The notes under the pieces: model-generated
Databases searched by the model: none
The model's input: only the letters and a program-made list of their open reading frames with translations
Told to the model about the DNA's origin: nothing
Origin: Corallococcus interemptor
GTDB taxonomy: Bacteria > Myxococcota > Myxococcia > Myxococcales > Myxococcaceae
DNA: 35,200 nucleotides
Assembly (NCBI RefSeq): GCF_003668875.1
Contig: NZ_RAWM01000092.1
Span: 1 to 35,200 of the forward strand
Reading direction: 5' to 3'
Program-made: the position numbers and the translations under genes
Shown here: one piece after another, positions 9,296 through 16,471 of the stretch
How the letters are laid out: every line of letters begins with the position of its first letter
Position numbering within the stretch: position 1 is the first letter of the stretch

Positions 9296-9823
9296 ATGGC
9301 TTCGCTCGAAGTCGTCCGCAGTGAACTCGCGGACGCCCACAAGGACACCCGCCTCAACCTCTCCGCGGTCCTGGAGAGCACGACCCTCACCCCCGAGCAG
9401 CGCTGGGGGACGGCCGTGGCATGCGCCTTCGCCGCCCGGAATGAGCGGCTGAAGGAGGCCATGCTCAACGAGGCGAAGCAGGCACTGGGCGACAAGGCCA
9501 CGCCGGTCATCGAGGACGCCCGCGCGGCGGCCTCGCTGATGGCGATGAACAACGTCTTCTACCGGTTCCGTCACATGATCGGGAAGGAGTCGTACGCGAC
9601 CAAGCGGGCCGGGCTGCGGATGAACCGGCTGGCCCAGGTGCTGACCAACAAGGTGGACTTCGAGCTGGTCTGCCTCGCGGTCAGCGCCATCAACGGCTGC
9701 GAGATGTGCATCCAGTCGCATGAGAAGGTCGTGCTGGAAGGCGGCCTCTCCGAGGACCACGTCCACGATGCGGTCCGCATCGCGAGCGTCATCCACGCGG
9801 CGGCGGTTGGACTGGAGTCCTAG
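9296..9823 (+). CDS. ahpD: AhpD, alkylhydroperoxidase / AhpC reductant
   Basis: A 175-residue helical protein of the AhpD/carboxymuconolactone decarboxylase fold. In the known mycobacterial system AhpD passes electrons from lipoylated dihydrolipoamide acyltransferase to AhpC. The catalytic set is present with the family spacing: E123, the thiol pair C135 and C138 in GCEMCIQSHEK, and H142. The two cysteines are CxxC-spaced and 12 residues after the glutamate, as in the characterised enzyme. The start ATG follows the ahpC stop by 6 bp, so it is almost certainly translated from the same mRNA. A strong hairpin follows 31 bp after the stop codon. Confidence 0.96.
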   Translation: MASLEVVRSELADAHKDTRLNLSAVLESTTLTPEQRWGTAVACAFAARNERLKEAMLNEAKQALGDKATPVIEDARAAASLMAMNNVFYRFRHMIGKESYATKRAGLRMNRLAQVLTNKVDFELVCLAVSAINGCEMCIQSHEKVVLEGGLSEDHVHDAVRIASVIHAAAVGLES

Positions 9824-9854
9824 TCCCTCCGTGGTTATCCCTGAGCTGTGATTG

Positions 9855-9895
9855 GCGCCCTCCGGTGGAAGACACCGGAGGGCGCTGTCTTTTCC
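9855..9895 (+). terminator. Strong intrinsic-terminator-like hairpin between ahpD and dps
   Basis: A perfect 13-bp stem (9855-9867 with 9873-9885) closes a 5-nt GAAGA loop and is followed by TGTCTTTTCCC. It is the best terminator-like structure in the window. It stands only 37 bp before the dps start codon, leaving little room for a separate dps promoter downstream of it, so it may attenuate or process an ahpC-ahpD-dps transcript rather than fully terminate it. Confidence 0.85.
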
Positions 9896-9922
9896 CTCTC
9901 ACCCGAAAGGCACGTGTCCGTC

Positions 9923-10405
9923 ATGGCCCTCTACAAGAGCCCGAGTCCCCTCTCCGAGCAGGCCCGCACCGCCATCGCCGCCACCCTCAACGAGCGGCTG
10001 TCGGACGGGTTGGACCTGCACTCGCAGATCAAGGTCGCCCACTGGAACATCAAGGGCCCGCAGTTCGCCGCGCTGCACCCGCTGTTTGAGACCTTCGCGG
10101 TGAGCCTGGCCAACCACAACGACTCCATCGCGGAGCGCGCGGTGACGCTGGGCGGGCGCGCGTACGGCACCAGCCGCCACGTGGGCAAGACCAGCCGCCT
10201 GCCGGAGTATCCGCAGGAGACCTCGCGCGACCTGGAGCACGTGAAGCTCCTGGCCGAGCGCATCGAGGTGTACTTGAACGGCCTGCGCGAGAGCCGCGCG
10301 GCGGTGGAAGGCCACAAGGACACCGACACGGTGGACCTCCTCACCGGCATCATCACCGAGTTCGAGAAGCACGCCTGGTTCCTCAGGGCCTCCCTCGAGG
10401 GCTAG
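9923..10405 (+). CDS. dps: Dps, DNA-binding ferritin-like starvation/peroxide protection protein
   Basis: A 160-residue ferritin-like protein. Known Dps dodecamers oxidise Fe(II) with hydrogen peroxide and coat DNA, limiting hydroxyl-radical damage. ATG 9923 is used (GAAAGG 12 nt upstream), giving MALYKSPSPL. The inter-subunit ferroxidase region is visible: H33 and H40 in LHSQIKVAHWN, H52 and E56 in LHPLFETF, and D67 and E71 in NDSIAERAVTLGG. The closing segments (SYPxE-like stretch, LITEFEKHAWFLRASLEG-like end) match E. coli-type Dps. It lies after ahpC-ahpD and with them forms a peroxide-defence block. It could be read from the same transcript through the hairpin at 9855-9895 or from a promoter overlapping that region. 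Confidence 0.93.
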   Translation: MALYKSPSPLSEQARTAIAATLNERLSDGLDLHSQIKVAHWNIKGPQFAALHPLFETFAVSLANHNDSIAERAVTLGGRAYGTSRHVGKTSRLPEYPQETSRDLEHVKLLAERIEVYLNGLRESRAAVEGHKDTDTVDLLTGIITEFEKHAWFLRASLEG

Positions 10406-10429
10406 AGCGAAGGCAGGGGGCGCGCTAGC

Positions 10430-11701
10430 GTGTCGTCCGTGAGCGACAGCGTCCCCCTGCATGCGTTTCGCACCGTGCCCCGCACGGGCGTCATCTTCGT
10501 CACCGCCGAGGCCACGCGCCGCGGCTACCGTCCCGGCGACCCGGACTGGTGCAACCTGGGCCAGGGTCAGCCGGAGACGGGGGACCTTCCCGGTGCCCCG
10601 CCGCGCGTGCACTCGGTGACGGTGGACATGGCGGACCAGGAGTACGCGCCGGTCGCGGGCCTCTGGGAGGTGCGCGAGGCCATCGCCGGGCTCTACAACC
10701 GGCTCTACCGCAAGGGGATGCCGTCCCAGTACAAGGCGGAGAACGTCTGCCTGTCCGGCGGAGGCCGCGCGGCCCTCACCCGCGCCGCGGCCAGCCTGGG
10801 CCAGGTGAACCTGGGCCACTTCCTGCCGGACTACACCGCGTACGAAGAGCTGCTGGACGTCTTCAAGGCGTTCACCGCCATCCCCATCCTGCTGGAGGGC
10901 GAGCGCGGCTACGCCTTCACGCACGATGATTTGCGCCGCGAGATTCAAGGCCGCGGGCTGTCCGCGCTGCTCTTCTCCAACCCGTGCAACCCCACCGGCA
11001 AGCTGGTGCAGGGGGAGGAGCTGGCGCGGTGGGTGGGCGTGGCGCGGGAGCTGGAGTGCTCGCTGCTCATCGACGAGTTCTATTCGCACTACATCTGGAC
11101 GGGCCGCCCGGGCGTGCTGCCGGTGGAGAGCGCCGCCAGGTACGTGGAGGACGTGAACCGCGACCCGGTCATCCTCTTCGACGGGCTCACGAAGAACTGG
11201 CGCTACCCGGGCTGGCGCATGACGTGGACGGTGGGGCCCAAGCAGGTCATCGACACGGTCTCCAGCGCGGGCAGCTTCCTGGACGGCGGCGGCAGCCGGC
11301 CCCTGCAGCGCGCGGCCATTCCGCTGCTCCAGGAGGACGCGGTGGTGGCGGAGACGCGCGCCATCCACCACTCGTTCCGGGAGAAGAGAGACAGGTTCCA
11401 CTCGCGGCTGGAGCGGCTGGGCATCCGCACGGACCGGGCGCCGGACGGGACGTTCTACGTCTGGGGCAACCTGTCCGGGCTGCCCGCGCCGCTCAACGAC
11501 GGCATGGCCTTCTTCCGCGCCGCGCTGGAGCACCAGGTCATCACCGTGCCCGGTGAGTTCTTCGACGTGAACCCCGGCAAGCGCCGCGCGCGGGCCTCGC
11601 GCTTCCGCAACTACGTGCGCCTGTCCTTCGGCCCGTCGTGGGAGACCCTGGACAAGGCGCTCCAGCGGCTGGAAGCGCTCGTGATGAAGCACACGCCCTG
11701 A
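10430..11701 (+). CDS. PLP-dependent aminotransferase (class I/II fold)
   Basis: A 423-residue fold-type I aminotransferase-like enzyme. The GTG start at 10430 has GCAGGGGG nine bases upstream. Visible marks are NLGQGQPETGDLP near residue 43, the cofactor-side stretch SNPCNPTGK, the pyridine-binding aspartate in LLIDEFYSHY, the Schiff-base lysine K255 in DGLTKNWRYPGWRMTW, and a C-terminal arginine in FRNYVRLSFGPS that would bind the substrate carboxylate. All essential residues of an active enzyme appear to be present. The amino acid substrate cannot be told from sequence. It stands 24 bp after dps on the same strand and its stop is 14 bp from the opposing SIMPL gene, without a clear terminator between them. 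Confidence 0.92.
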   Translation: MSSVSDSVPLHAFRTVPRTGVIFVTAEATRRGYRPGDPDWCNLGQGQPETGDLPGAPPRVHSVTVDMADQEYAPVAGLWEVREAIAGLYNRLYRKGMPSQYKAENVCLSGGGRAALTRAAASLGQVNLGHFLPDYTAYEELLDVFKAFTAIPILLEGERGYAFTHDDLRREIQGRGLSALLFSNPCNPTGKLVQGEELARWVGVARELECSLLIDEFYSHYIWTGRPGVLPVESAARYVEDVNRDPVILFDGLTKNWRYPGWRMTWTVGPKQVIDTVSSAGSFLDGGGSRPLQRAAIPLLQEDAVVAETRAIHHSFREKRDRFHSRLERLGIRTDRAPDGTFYVWGNLSGLPAPLNDGMAFFRAALEHQVITVPGEFFDVNPGKRRARASRFRNYVRLSFGPSWETLDKALQRLEALVMKHTP

Positions 11702-11715
11702 AGAAGCAGCGGGCT

Positions 11716-12414
11716 TCAGGCCGCGGGGGCCGGGTGCGTCTGGAACTCCGCGGTGGCCATCACGTGCACCTTCTTGCGGTGGGACACGGGGAAGCCCAGC
11801 GTGGCCGTGCGCGGCTGCTTCAAGCCGTAGCTGCCGGACGGGGCCATGGGCATCACGTCCTCGGTCCCGCCGCCGTAGCCTCCGCCCCTGGCGCCAAAGG
11901 CCTGCGACTCCCAGGTGCGCTCGGAGAAGCGGTGCAGCCCGGCCACCGTCACGCCCAGCCCGGCCGCCACGCGGCGCGCCTTCTTCACCGACTCGCGGGC
12001 CAGCGCCTCCAGCCAGTCCTGCCGGGCCTCCGCTTCGTGCGTGTAGCCCCAGCGCAGCTCGCGCAGCGTCGCCTGCTTCAGGCCGGACAGCGCGGCCAGC
12101 ACATCCCCCACCCGCGCCATGTCCACCAGGCGGATGCGCACCAGGTAGAGCGCGGACGAGGAGCGCGTGAGCAGCCCCTCCGTCGTCTCCGCCTGCACCG
12201 ACTGGAGGGTGAAGGCCGACGCCTGCACGCCCAGGTCCTCCATGGCGCGCACCAGCGTGGCGACCTCCCTGGCGTTGGCGAAGGCCGCGTTGCCAGTGAA
12301 GAACGAGGACGCCTTCACCTCCACCACCGCGTCCACGTGGTCCGCCTCCAGCTCGTGCTCGGCGGACAGCTCCACGACGATGATTCCAGACTCGGCTGCG
12401 GCTCGCTCCGGCAT
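11716..12414 (-). CDS. SIMPL (DUF541) domain protein without signal peptide
   Basis: A 232-residue protein. A GAGGA ribosome site lies six bases before ATG 12414. The body follows the SIMPL/DUF541 pattern: an N-terminal strand region (VVELSAEHELEADHVDAVVEVKA), then F..A...A..L..L...LG with TLQSVQ, a middle LVRIRLVDMARVGDVLAALS, RELRWGYTHEAEARQDWLEALARESVKKARRVAAGLGVTVAGLHRFSE, and a final strand VHVMATAEFQTH. A Gly-rich insert (ARGGGYGGGTED) lies before the end. Most characterised DUF541 proteins are exported; this one has no hydrophobic leader, so it is probably cytoplasmic. Function unknown. It is divergent from the MFS gene across 83 bp. Confidence 0.82.
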   Translation of the reverse strand: MPERAAAESGIIVVELSAEHELEADHVDAVVEVKASSFFTGNAAFANAREVATLVRAMEDLGVQASAFTLQSVQAETTEGLLTRSSSALYLVRIRLVDMARVGDVLAALSGLKQATLRELRWGYTHEAEARQDWLEALARESVKKARRVAAGLGVTVAGLHRFSERTWESQAFGARGGGYGGGTEDVMPMAPSGSYGLKQPRTATLGFPVSHRKKVHVMATAEFQTHPAPAA

Positions 12415-12497
12415 GCGTCTTCCTCTGGGGTGACTGGAACGGCGAGTATAGGCCCACGACGGACACCGGACGGCGTGTCTATGCTCGCGCCACGACC

Positions 12498-13748
12498 ATG
12501 CGACGCATCCCGTCCCGGCTGTGGCTGTTGTGCGCGCTGTACTTCGTGCAGGGGCTGCCCTTCGGCTTCCAGGTGACGGCGCTGCCCGTCTACCTGCGCT
12601 CGCAAGGCGTGTCGCTGGCCGCGCTGGGCTTCGCGGGCGCGCTGTCGCTGCCGTGGATGCTCAAGGCGCTGTGGGCGCCGCTGGTGGACCGCTACGGCTC
12701 CGCGCGCGTGGGGCGCAGGCGTTCGTGGATTCTGCCCATGCAGGCGGGCCTGGCGCTCGCGTGCGTGGGGGCCGCGTTCGCCGCGAGCCAGGATTCGCTG
12801 CCGCTGCTCTTGGGCCTCATCTTCGTGATGAACCTCTTCGCCGCGACGCAGGACATCGCGGTGGACGGCTTCGCGGTGGACCTGTTGCGTCCGGAGGAGC
12901 TGGGCCCGGGCAACACCGCGCAGGTGGTGGGCTACAAGCTGGGCATGCTCACCGGCGGCGGGCTCCTGGTCTGGGCCAGCGAGCGCATCGGCTGGTCCGG
13001 CTTGTTCCTGGCCATGGCGGCGCTGTGCCTGACGGTCTTCACCGTCGTCCTCTTCGTGCGCGAGCCGCCTCCGCGCGAGCCCGAAGGCCACGCGTCACCG
13101 AAGCTGGACTGGCCCGCGCTCTGGGCCCGCATCCGGTCCGCGCTCACCGTGCCGGGCACCGGGTGGCTCCTGCTCTTCATTGGCACGTACAAGCTGGGCG
13201 AGACGATGTCCGACGTCCTCTACAAGCCCTTCCTCGTGGACGCGGGCTACACGCCCGGCCAGATTGGCCTGTGGGTGGGCACGTGGGGCACGGCCGCGTC
13301 GCTGCTGGGGTCCACGTGCGGAGGCGTCCTCGCCGCGCGCCTGCCGCTGCTTCGCGCGGTGGCCCTCACCGGCACGCTGCGCCTGTTGCCGCTGCTGGGG
13401 CGGTGGCTGCTCACGCGCGCGGGCGTCAGCGACGCGGGCGTGCTGGGCGTCACGCTCACCGAGGAGTTCTTCGGCGGCGCGCTCACCACGGTGATGTTCG
13501 CGTTCATGATGTCGCGCACGGACCGGAGAATCGGCGCCACGCACTACACGCTGCTGGCCAGCGTGGAGGTCGCGGGCAAGGCGCCGGCGGGGCCGCTGGC
13601 GGGGGTGCTCGCGGATCCGAAGTTCGGCAACCTGGGCTACGCGAACATGTTCCTCCTGGGCGTCGCGCTGTCCGCCGCGTTCCTCGCGCTGCTCGCGCCC
13701 CTGCGACGCAACGCGCCTACGCCCGCGGCCGCGCAGCCGGCACCGTGA
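12498..13748 (+). CDS. AmpG-like major facilitator superfamily permease
   Basis: A 416-residue integral membrane protein with about 12 predicted transmembrane helices. The first helix contains LYFVQGLPFGFQVTALPVYLRSQGVS, and the helix 4 region ATQDIAVDGFAVDLL is the signature of the AmpG/acetyl-CoA-transporter-like branch. AmpG proteins import GlcNAc-anhydromuropeptides for cell-wall recycling, so muropeptide uptake across the inner membrane is the leading inference. A charged loop between helices 2 and 3 (RYGSARVGRRRSW) fits the MFS motif. The C-terminal tail is Pro/Ala-rich. The ribosome site before ATG 12498 is weak. No cell-wall recycling gene is adjacent, so the substrate is not certain. 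Confidence 0.85.
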   Translation: MRRIPSRLWLLCALYFVQGLPFGFQVTALPVYLRSQGVSLAALGFAGALSLPWMLKALWAPLVDRYGSARVGRRRSWILPMQAGLALACVGAAFAASQDSLPLLLGLIFVMNLFAATQDIAVDGFAVDLLRPEELGPGNTAQVVGYKLGMLTGGGLLVWASERIGWSGLFLAMAALCLTVFTVVLFVREPPPREPEGHASPKLDWPALWARIRSALTVPGTGWLLLFIGTYKLGETMSDVLYKPFLVDAGYTPGQIGLWVGTWGTAASLLGSTCGGVLAARLPLLRAVALTGTLRLLPLLGRWLLTRAGVSDAGVLGVTLTEEFFGGALTTVMFAFMMSRTDRRIGATHYTLLASVEVAGKAPAGPLAGVLADPKFGNLGYANMFLLGVALSAAFLALLAPLRRNAPTPAAAQPAP

Positions 13749-13764
13749 AAGTTTCCAGGCTCGC

Positions 13765-13788
13765 GACACGCTCTTTCACGGGCGTGTC
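13765..13788 (+). terminator. Weak hairpin after the MFS gene
   Basis: GACACGC (13765-13771) can pair with GCGTGTC (13782-13788) around a 10-nt loop, 16 bp after the permease stop codon. There is no T-run, so at most it is a weak or factor-assisted terminator. One arm overlaps the first of two direct repeats noted just downstream. Confidence 0.35.
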
Positions 13789-13829
13789 ACGGGACCTCGC
13801 GTCACCGGAACCTCACGAAGGGCGTGTCA
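13780..13829. repeat. Two GGGCGTGTCA direct repeats spaced exactly 40 bp
   Basis: GGGCGTGTCA occurs at 13780-13789 and 13820-13829, in the region before the first secreted paralogue. The start-to-start spacing is 40 bp, close to four helical turns, so both copies would face the same side of the DNA. This could be a paired regulator site; the sequence matches no operator that I recognise. Confidence 0.45.
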
Positions 13830-13895
13830 GGGGGGCGTGGTACTCGCCAGCGCGTCGTTCGCGGTACTCCCCCCTTGATGAAGATGAGGTTCCGT

Positions 13896-14669
13896 ATGAA
13901 GACCCTGTCGATGAAGTCGCTGGTGGGCGCGCTGATGCTGCTCTCCGCTCCGGCGTTCGCCACCTCCAACACCAGCATCCCCGCCTTCGAGGCGGCCGTC
14001 ACCGCCGCGAAGAGCGCCAGCAGCCCCGGCGGCACGACCATCCTGCGCTCGGAGATCCGGAACGCGCTGAACGCCTTCCTCTATGACACCGGTGGCGCCA
14101 CGGGCGTGGACAGCGCCGAGCGCGCCCATCTCACCACCCGCCTCAGCGACACGCAGTTCCAGCAGTCCATGACGGGCACCGCGGCGAAGTACTTCGCGGA
14201 CTTCTACGAGCTGAACGACGCCACCACCCCGTCCTCCCAGTGGGCCATGAACCCCGTGGCCCAGACGCCCGCGTCGCTGTACGGCGCCACCGGTCCGCTG
14301 GCCTCCTCCTCGTCCATCCGCGAGGGCGTCATCCCCACCAGCCAGAACGTGGTGGCCAACCAGTTCATCCTGGGAGAGGCGTTCGGCAGCTTCGGTCCGC
14401 AGGCCGGCATCTTCGAGCCCATCACCGTGAAGGAGCTCATCGCGCTCCTGAGCGGGCACACCGTGTCCGGCACGCCCACGGTGGACGAGGTGGAGGGCGC
14501 CCTGGCGTACATCACGCAGATTTCGCGCAACAGCAACCGCCTCTACTACTCCACCTGGAGCTGCAGCGGCTGCGGCGCGCCGGGCTACACGGCCGGCTAC
14601 GTCGTCGCGGCGGTGAGCACCGACCGCCGCTTCGTGCGGATGGTCAACGTGATGACCGACTCTGACTGA
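13896..14669 (+). CDS. Secreted protein of unknown function, tandem paralogue 1
   Basis: A 257-residue exported protein. ATG 13896 is preferred because a GAGG-type ribosome site lies about six bases upstream and the same start context (ATGAAGACCCTGTCGATGAA) is conserved in the paralogue downstream; earlier in-frame ATGs at 13878 and 13884 are possible. The signal peptide MKTLSMKSLVGALMLLSAPAFA is cleaved near residue 22. The mature protein starts with a helix-rich part (TTILRSEIRNALNAFL, then SAERAHLTTRLSDTQFQQS and GTAAKYFADFYE). It ends with a cysteine motif, WSCSGCGAPGYT, and VAAVSTDRRFVRMVNV. The CxxC may form a disulfide or bind a metal. I do not recognise the family. Confidence 0.85.
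   Translation: MKTLSMKSLVGALMLLSAPAFATSNTSIPAFEAAVTAAKSASSPGGTTILRSEIRNALNAFLYDTGGATGVDSAERAHLTTRLSDTQFQQSMTGTAAKYFADFYELNDATTPSSQWAMNPVAQTPASLYGATGPLASSSSIREGVIPTSQNVVANQFILGEAFGSFGPQAGIFEPITVKELIALLSGHTVSGTPTVDEVEGALAYITQISRNSNRLYYSTWSCSGCGAPGYTAGYVVAAVSTDRRFVRMVNVMTDSD
14103..14209 (+). repeat. 107-bp block identical to 14942-15048 (copy 1)
   Basis: This stretch inside paralogue 1, coding for GVDSAERAHLTTRLSD onward to DFYE, is base-for-base identical to 14942-15048, including all synonymous positions. The flanking parts of the two genes have diverged clearly in both DNA and protein. Confidence 0.95.
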
Positions 14670-14740
14670 GCCGGGAAGCACCGCCGCCGTCAAAGCTTGC
14701 AGGCCCGTGGTTCTCTCCCCTTTTGATGAAGAGGTTCCCC

Positions 14741-15493
14741 ATGAAGACCCTGTCGATGAAGTCCCTGGTGGGCGCGCTGATGCTGTTCTCCGCTCCGGCG
14801 CTCGCCGGCTCCACCACCAGCATCCCGGCCTTTGAAGCGCGCATCACCGCCGCGAAGAGCCCCACCAGCCCTGGCGGAACGACCATCCTGCGCTCGGAGA
14901 TCCGGACCGCGCTGGACGAGTTCCTCAACGACGCCGGCTACGGCGTGGACAGCGCCGAGCGCGCCCATCTCACCACCCGCCTCAGCGACACGCAGTTCCA
15001 GCAGTCCATGACGGGCACCGCGGCGAAGTACTTCGCGGACTTCTACGAAGTGAACGACACGCTCCTCACGGGCTATCCGCTGAACCTGTACCCCGTGGCC
15101 CAGACGCCCGCGGTGCTGTTCGGTGCCGTCGGCGGCCTGTCCGGCGCGCGCATCTACGAGGGCTACATCCCCAACGGCCAGGGCGTCGCCAACCAGCAGA
15201 CGCTGGGCGAGGCCTTCAGCAACGCCTTCGGCCCGCAGGCCAGCATCTTCGAGCCCATCTCCCCGCGGGAGCTCGTCGGGCAGCTCAGCGCGTACACCTA
15301 CAACGTGGACGAGGCGGAGGGCGCGGTGGCCTACATCACGCAGATTTCGCGCAACAGCAACCGGCTCTACATCACGGGCTGGAGCTGCCGCGGGTGCGGC
15401 GCGCCGGGCTACACGCAGGGCTTCGCCATCGCCGCGGTGAGCACCGACCGCCGCTTCGTGCGGATGATGTCCGTGACGACGTACGCGGACTGA
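14741..15493 (+). CDS. Secreted protein of unknown function, tandem paralogue 2
   Basis: A 250-residue exported protein, paralogous to the gene 71 bp upstream. ATG 14741 has AAGAGG six bases upstream; ATG 14726 is an alternative. The signal peptide MKTLSMKSLVGALMLFSAPALA is nearly identical to that of the first copy. The mature protein shares TTILRSEIR, a 36-residue identical core, the LGEAF...FGPQASIFEPI segment, YITQISRNSNRLY, WSCRGCGAPGYT and the VSTDRRFVRM end. The middle (TGYPLNLY..., GARIYEGYIPNG) differs. Function unknown. Tandem duplication with a conserved export signal and CxxC motif suggests an envelope or extracellular role. A long GC hairpin follows the stop. Confidence 0.85.
   Translation: MKTLSMKSLVGALMLFSAPALAGSTTSIPAFEARITAAKSPTSPGGTTILRSEIRTALDEFLNDAGYGVDSAERAHLTTRLSDTQFQQSMTGTAAKYFADFYEVNDTLLTGYPLNLYPVAQTPAVLFGAVGGLSGARIYEGYIPNGQGVANQQTLGEAFSNAFGPQASIFEPISPRELVGQLSAYTYNVDEAEGAVAYITQISRNSNRLYITGWSCRGCGAPGYTQGFAIAAVSTDRRFVRMMSVTTYAD
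14942..15048 (+). repeat. 107-bp block identical to 14103-14209 (copy 2)
   Basis: Second copy of the identical block inside paralogue 2. Identity begins at GGCGTGGACA and ends at TTCTACGA; the next bases differ in both genes. Confidence 0.95.
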
Positions 15494-15505
15494 CGTGACG
15501 CACCG

Positions 15506-15542
15506 CCGCAAGCGCGCGGGGACGTCACCTGCGCGCTTGCGG
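15506..15542 (+). terminator. GC-rich hairpin terminator after paralogue 2
   Basis: A perfect 12-bp inverted repeat (CCGCAAGCGCGC, 15506-15517, with GCGCGCTTGCGG, 15531-15542) around a 13-nt loop starts 13 bp after the stop codon. There is no T-tract, as is common in this genome. It probably ends the transcript of the paralogue pair. Confidence 0.65.
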
Positions 15543-15640
15543 TCCCCGCCGCCTCCGTTCATTGATGCGCGTCACACGCACCGGGTGGGCGGAAGCGCGT
15601 TTCCGGCCCGGGCATCACGCAGCAACCGAAAGGAATCACC

Positions 15641-16000
15641 ATGGCGGAGATGAAGACGTATACGGGCGGTTGCCACTGTGGACAGGTCCGCTACGAGGCC
15701 ACCACGGACCTGGCGCAGGTGGTCACCTGCAACTGTTCCATCTGCCACAAGCTGGGCGCGGTGCTGACGTTCGTCCCGCCGGAGCAGTTCAAGTCGCTCT
15801 CTGGCGCGGACGTGGTGAAGACCTACCAGTTCAACAAGAAGGTCATCAAACACCTGCACTGCCCGACCTGCGGCGTGCAGTCCTACTCCACCGGCAAGGG
15901 CCCGGACGGCAAGGACATGTTCGCCGTCAACCTGCGCTGCGTGGACGGCGTGGACCTGTCCACGCTCAAGCCCTTCCACTACAACGGCCGGGACGCTTAA
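15641..16000 (+). CDS. GFA/CENP-V-fold zinc protein
   Basis: A 119-residue protein of the GFA family. The family is named after a glutathione-dependent formaldehyde-activating enzyme, but most members have no proven activity. Zinc ligands are visible in order: C11 and C13 (GGCHCGQVRYE), C30, C32 and C35 (CNCSICHKLG), C74 and C77 (HCPTCGVQSY). GAAAGGA lies six bases before ATG 15641. It is cytosolic. The stop overlaps the stop of the opposing gene in the shared tetramer TTAA. A zinc dehydrogenase resembling formaldehyde dehydrogenases lies 470 bp away on the other strand, so aldehyde handling is a reasonable but unproven theme. Confidence 0.92.
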   Translation: MAEMKTYTGGCHCGQVRYEATTDLAQVVTCNCSICHKLGAVLTFVPPEQFKSLSGADVVKTYQFNKKVIKHLHCPTCGVQSYSTGKGPDGKDMFAVNLRCVDGVDLSTLKPFHYNGRDA

Positions 16001-16434
16001 GCCCGGCGCACGCGCCAGATCAGGCCCCCTGCGAGGAGGGCCGCCGTGGAAGGAGCGGCCCAGGGAAGGGACCTCCGGAGCCGGTGCTCCCAGACGTCCA
16101 CCCGGTCCGCCAGGAGCAACAGCATCCAGTGGCCGGGCTTGTGGTCCGGCTTCGCGTAGGCCACCTTTCGTAGCAGACCGCTCAGCCCCTTCGGAGGCTG
16201 GGCGGTGCCGAACACCGGCGGCATCTCCTTGCGGCCAGCGTGCTTGAACACCGGCACCTCCGCGTGCTGCGGCGCGATGGGCACGCGCGCGCCGGCCAGC
16301 GGCCTGGGGGCCGTCTCCATGGGGACGCCCGGGCGGTTGGCGGGGTCCTGGTCCACGGCCCGCGCCGGCCTCGCCCGGGACTTCGGGGCGCCGTTCTTCG
16401 CGCGGCGCTGCTTGTGCGGCGTCTTCTGGGGCAT
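15997..16434 (-). CDS. Small basic protein with one C-terminal membrane segment
   Basis: A 145-residue protein that I do not recognise. AGGAGG lies five bases before ATG 16434, so the start is well supported. Residues 1-60 are Lys/Arg/Pro-rich and probably disordered. Residues 80-120 (PKGLSGLLRKVAYAKPDHKPGHWMLLLLADRVDVWEHRLRR) are the best conserved-looking part. Residues 122-140 (SLPWAAPSTAALLAGGLIW) form one hydrophobic segment followed by RVRRA, which predicts a tail-anchored protein with a basic cytoplasmic N-terminal domain. It overlaps the GFA gene by four bases at the shared stop TTAA. It is 37 bp downstream of nothing on its own strand except the dehydrogenase end region, so it probably has its own promoter near 16440-16470. 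Confidence 0.7.
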   Translation of the reverse strand: MPQKTPHKQRRAKNGAPKSRARPARAVDQDPANRPGVPMETAPRPLAGARVPIAPQHAEVPVFKHAGRKEMPPVFGTAQPPKGLSGLLRKVAYAKPDHKPGHWMLLLLADRVDVWEHRLRRSLPWAAPSTAALLAGGLIWRVRRA

Positions 16435-16471
16435 GCGTGCCTCCTGATTGCGAGCGGATGAAGTCAGTCGT

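Noticed and set aside
10389-10430. GCTAG/CTAGC inverted repeat between dps and the aminotransferase as a terminator
   Set aside because: Only a five-base stem with a loop of about 20 nt and no T-run, so unlikely to be stable.
9899-12466. 855-codon open frame on the minus strand across dps and the aminotransferase
   Set aside because: It covers two well-supported genes on the opposite strand and reads as Arg/Gly/Ala-rich low complexity; only its 11716-12414 region holds a real gene, in another frame.
13880-15500. Tandem repeats as a CRISPR or satellite array
   Set aside because: The repeats are two paralogous coding regions with export signals, not short regularly spaced units.
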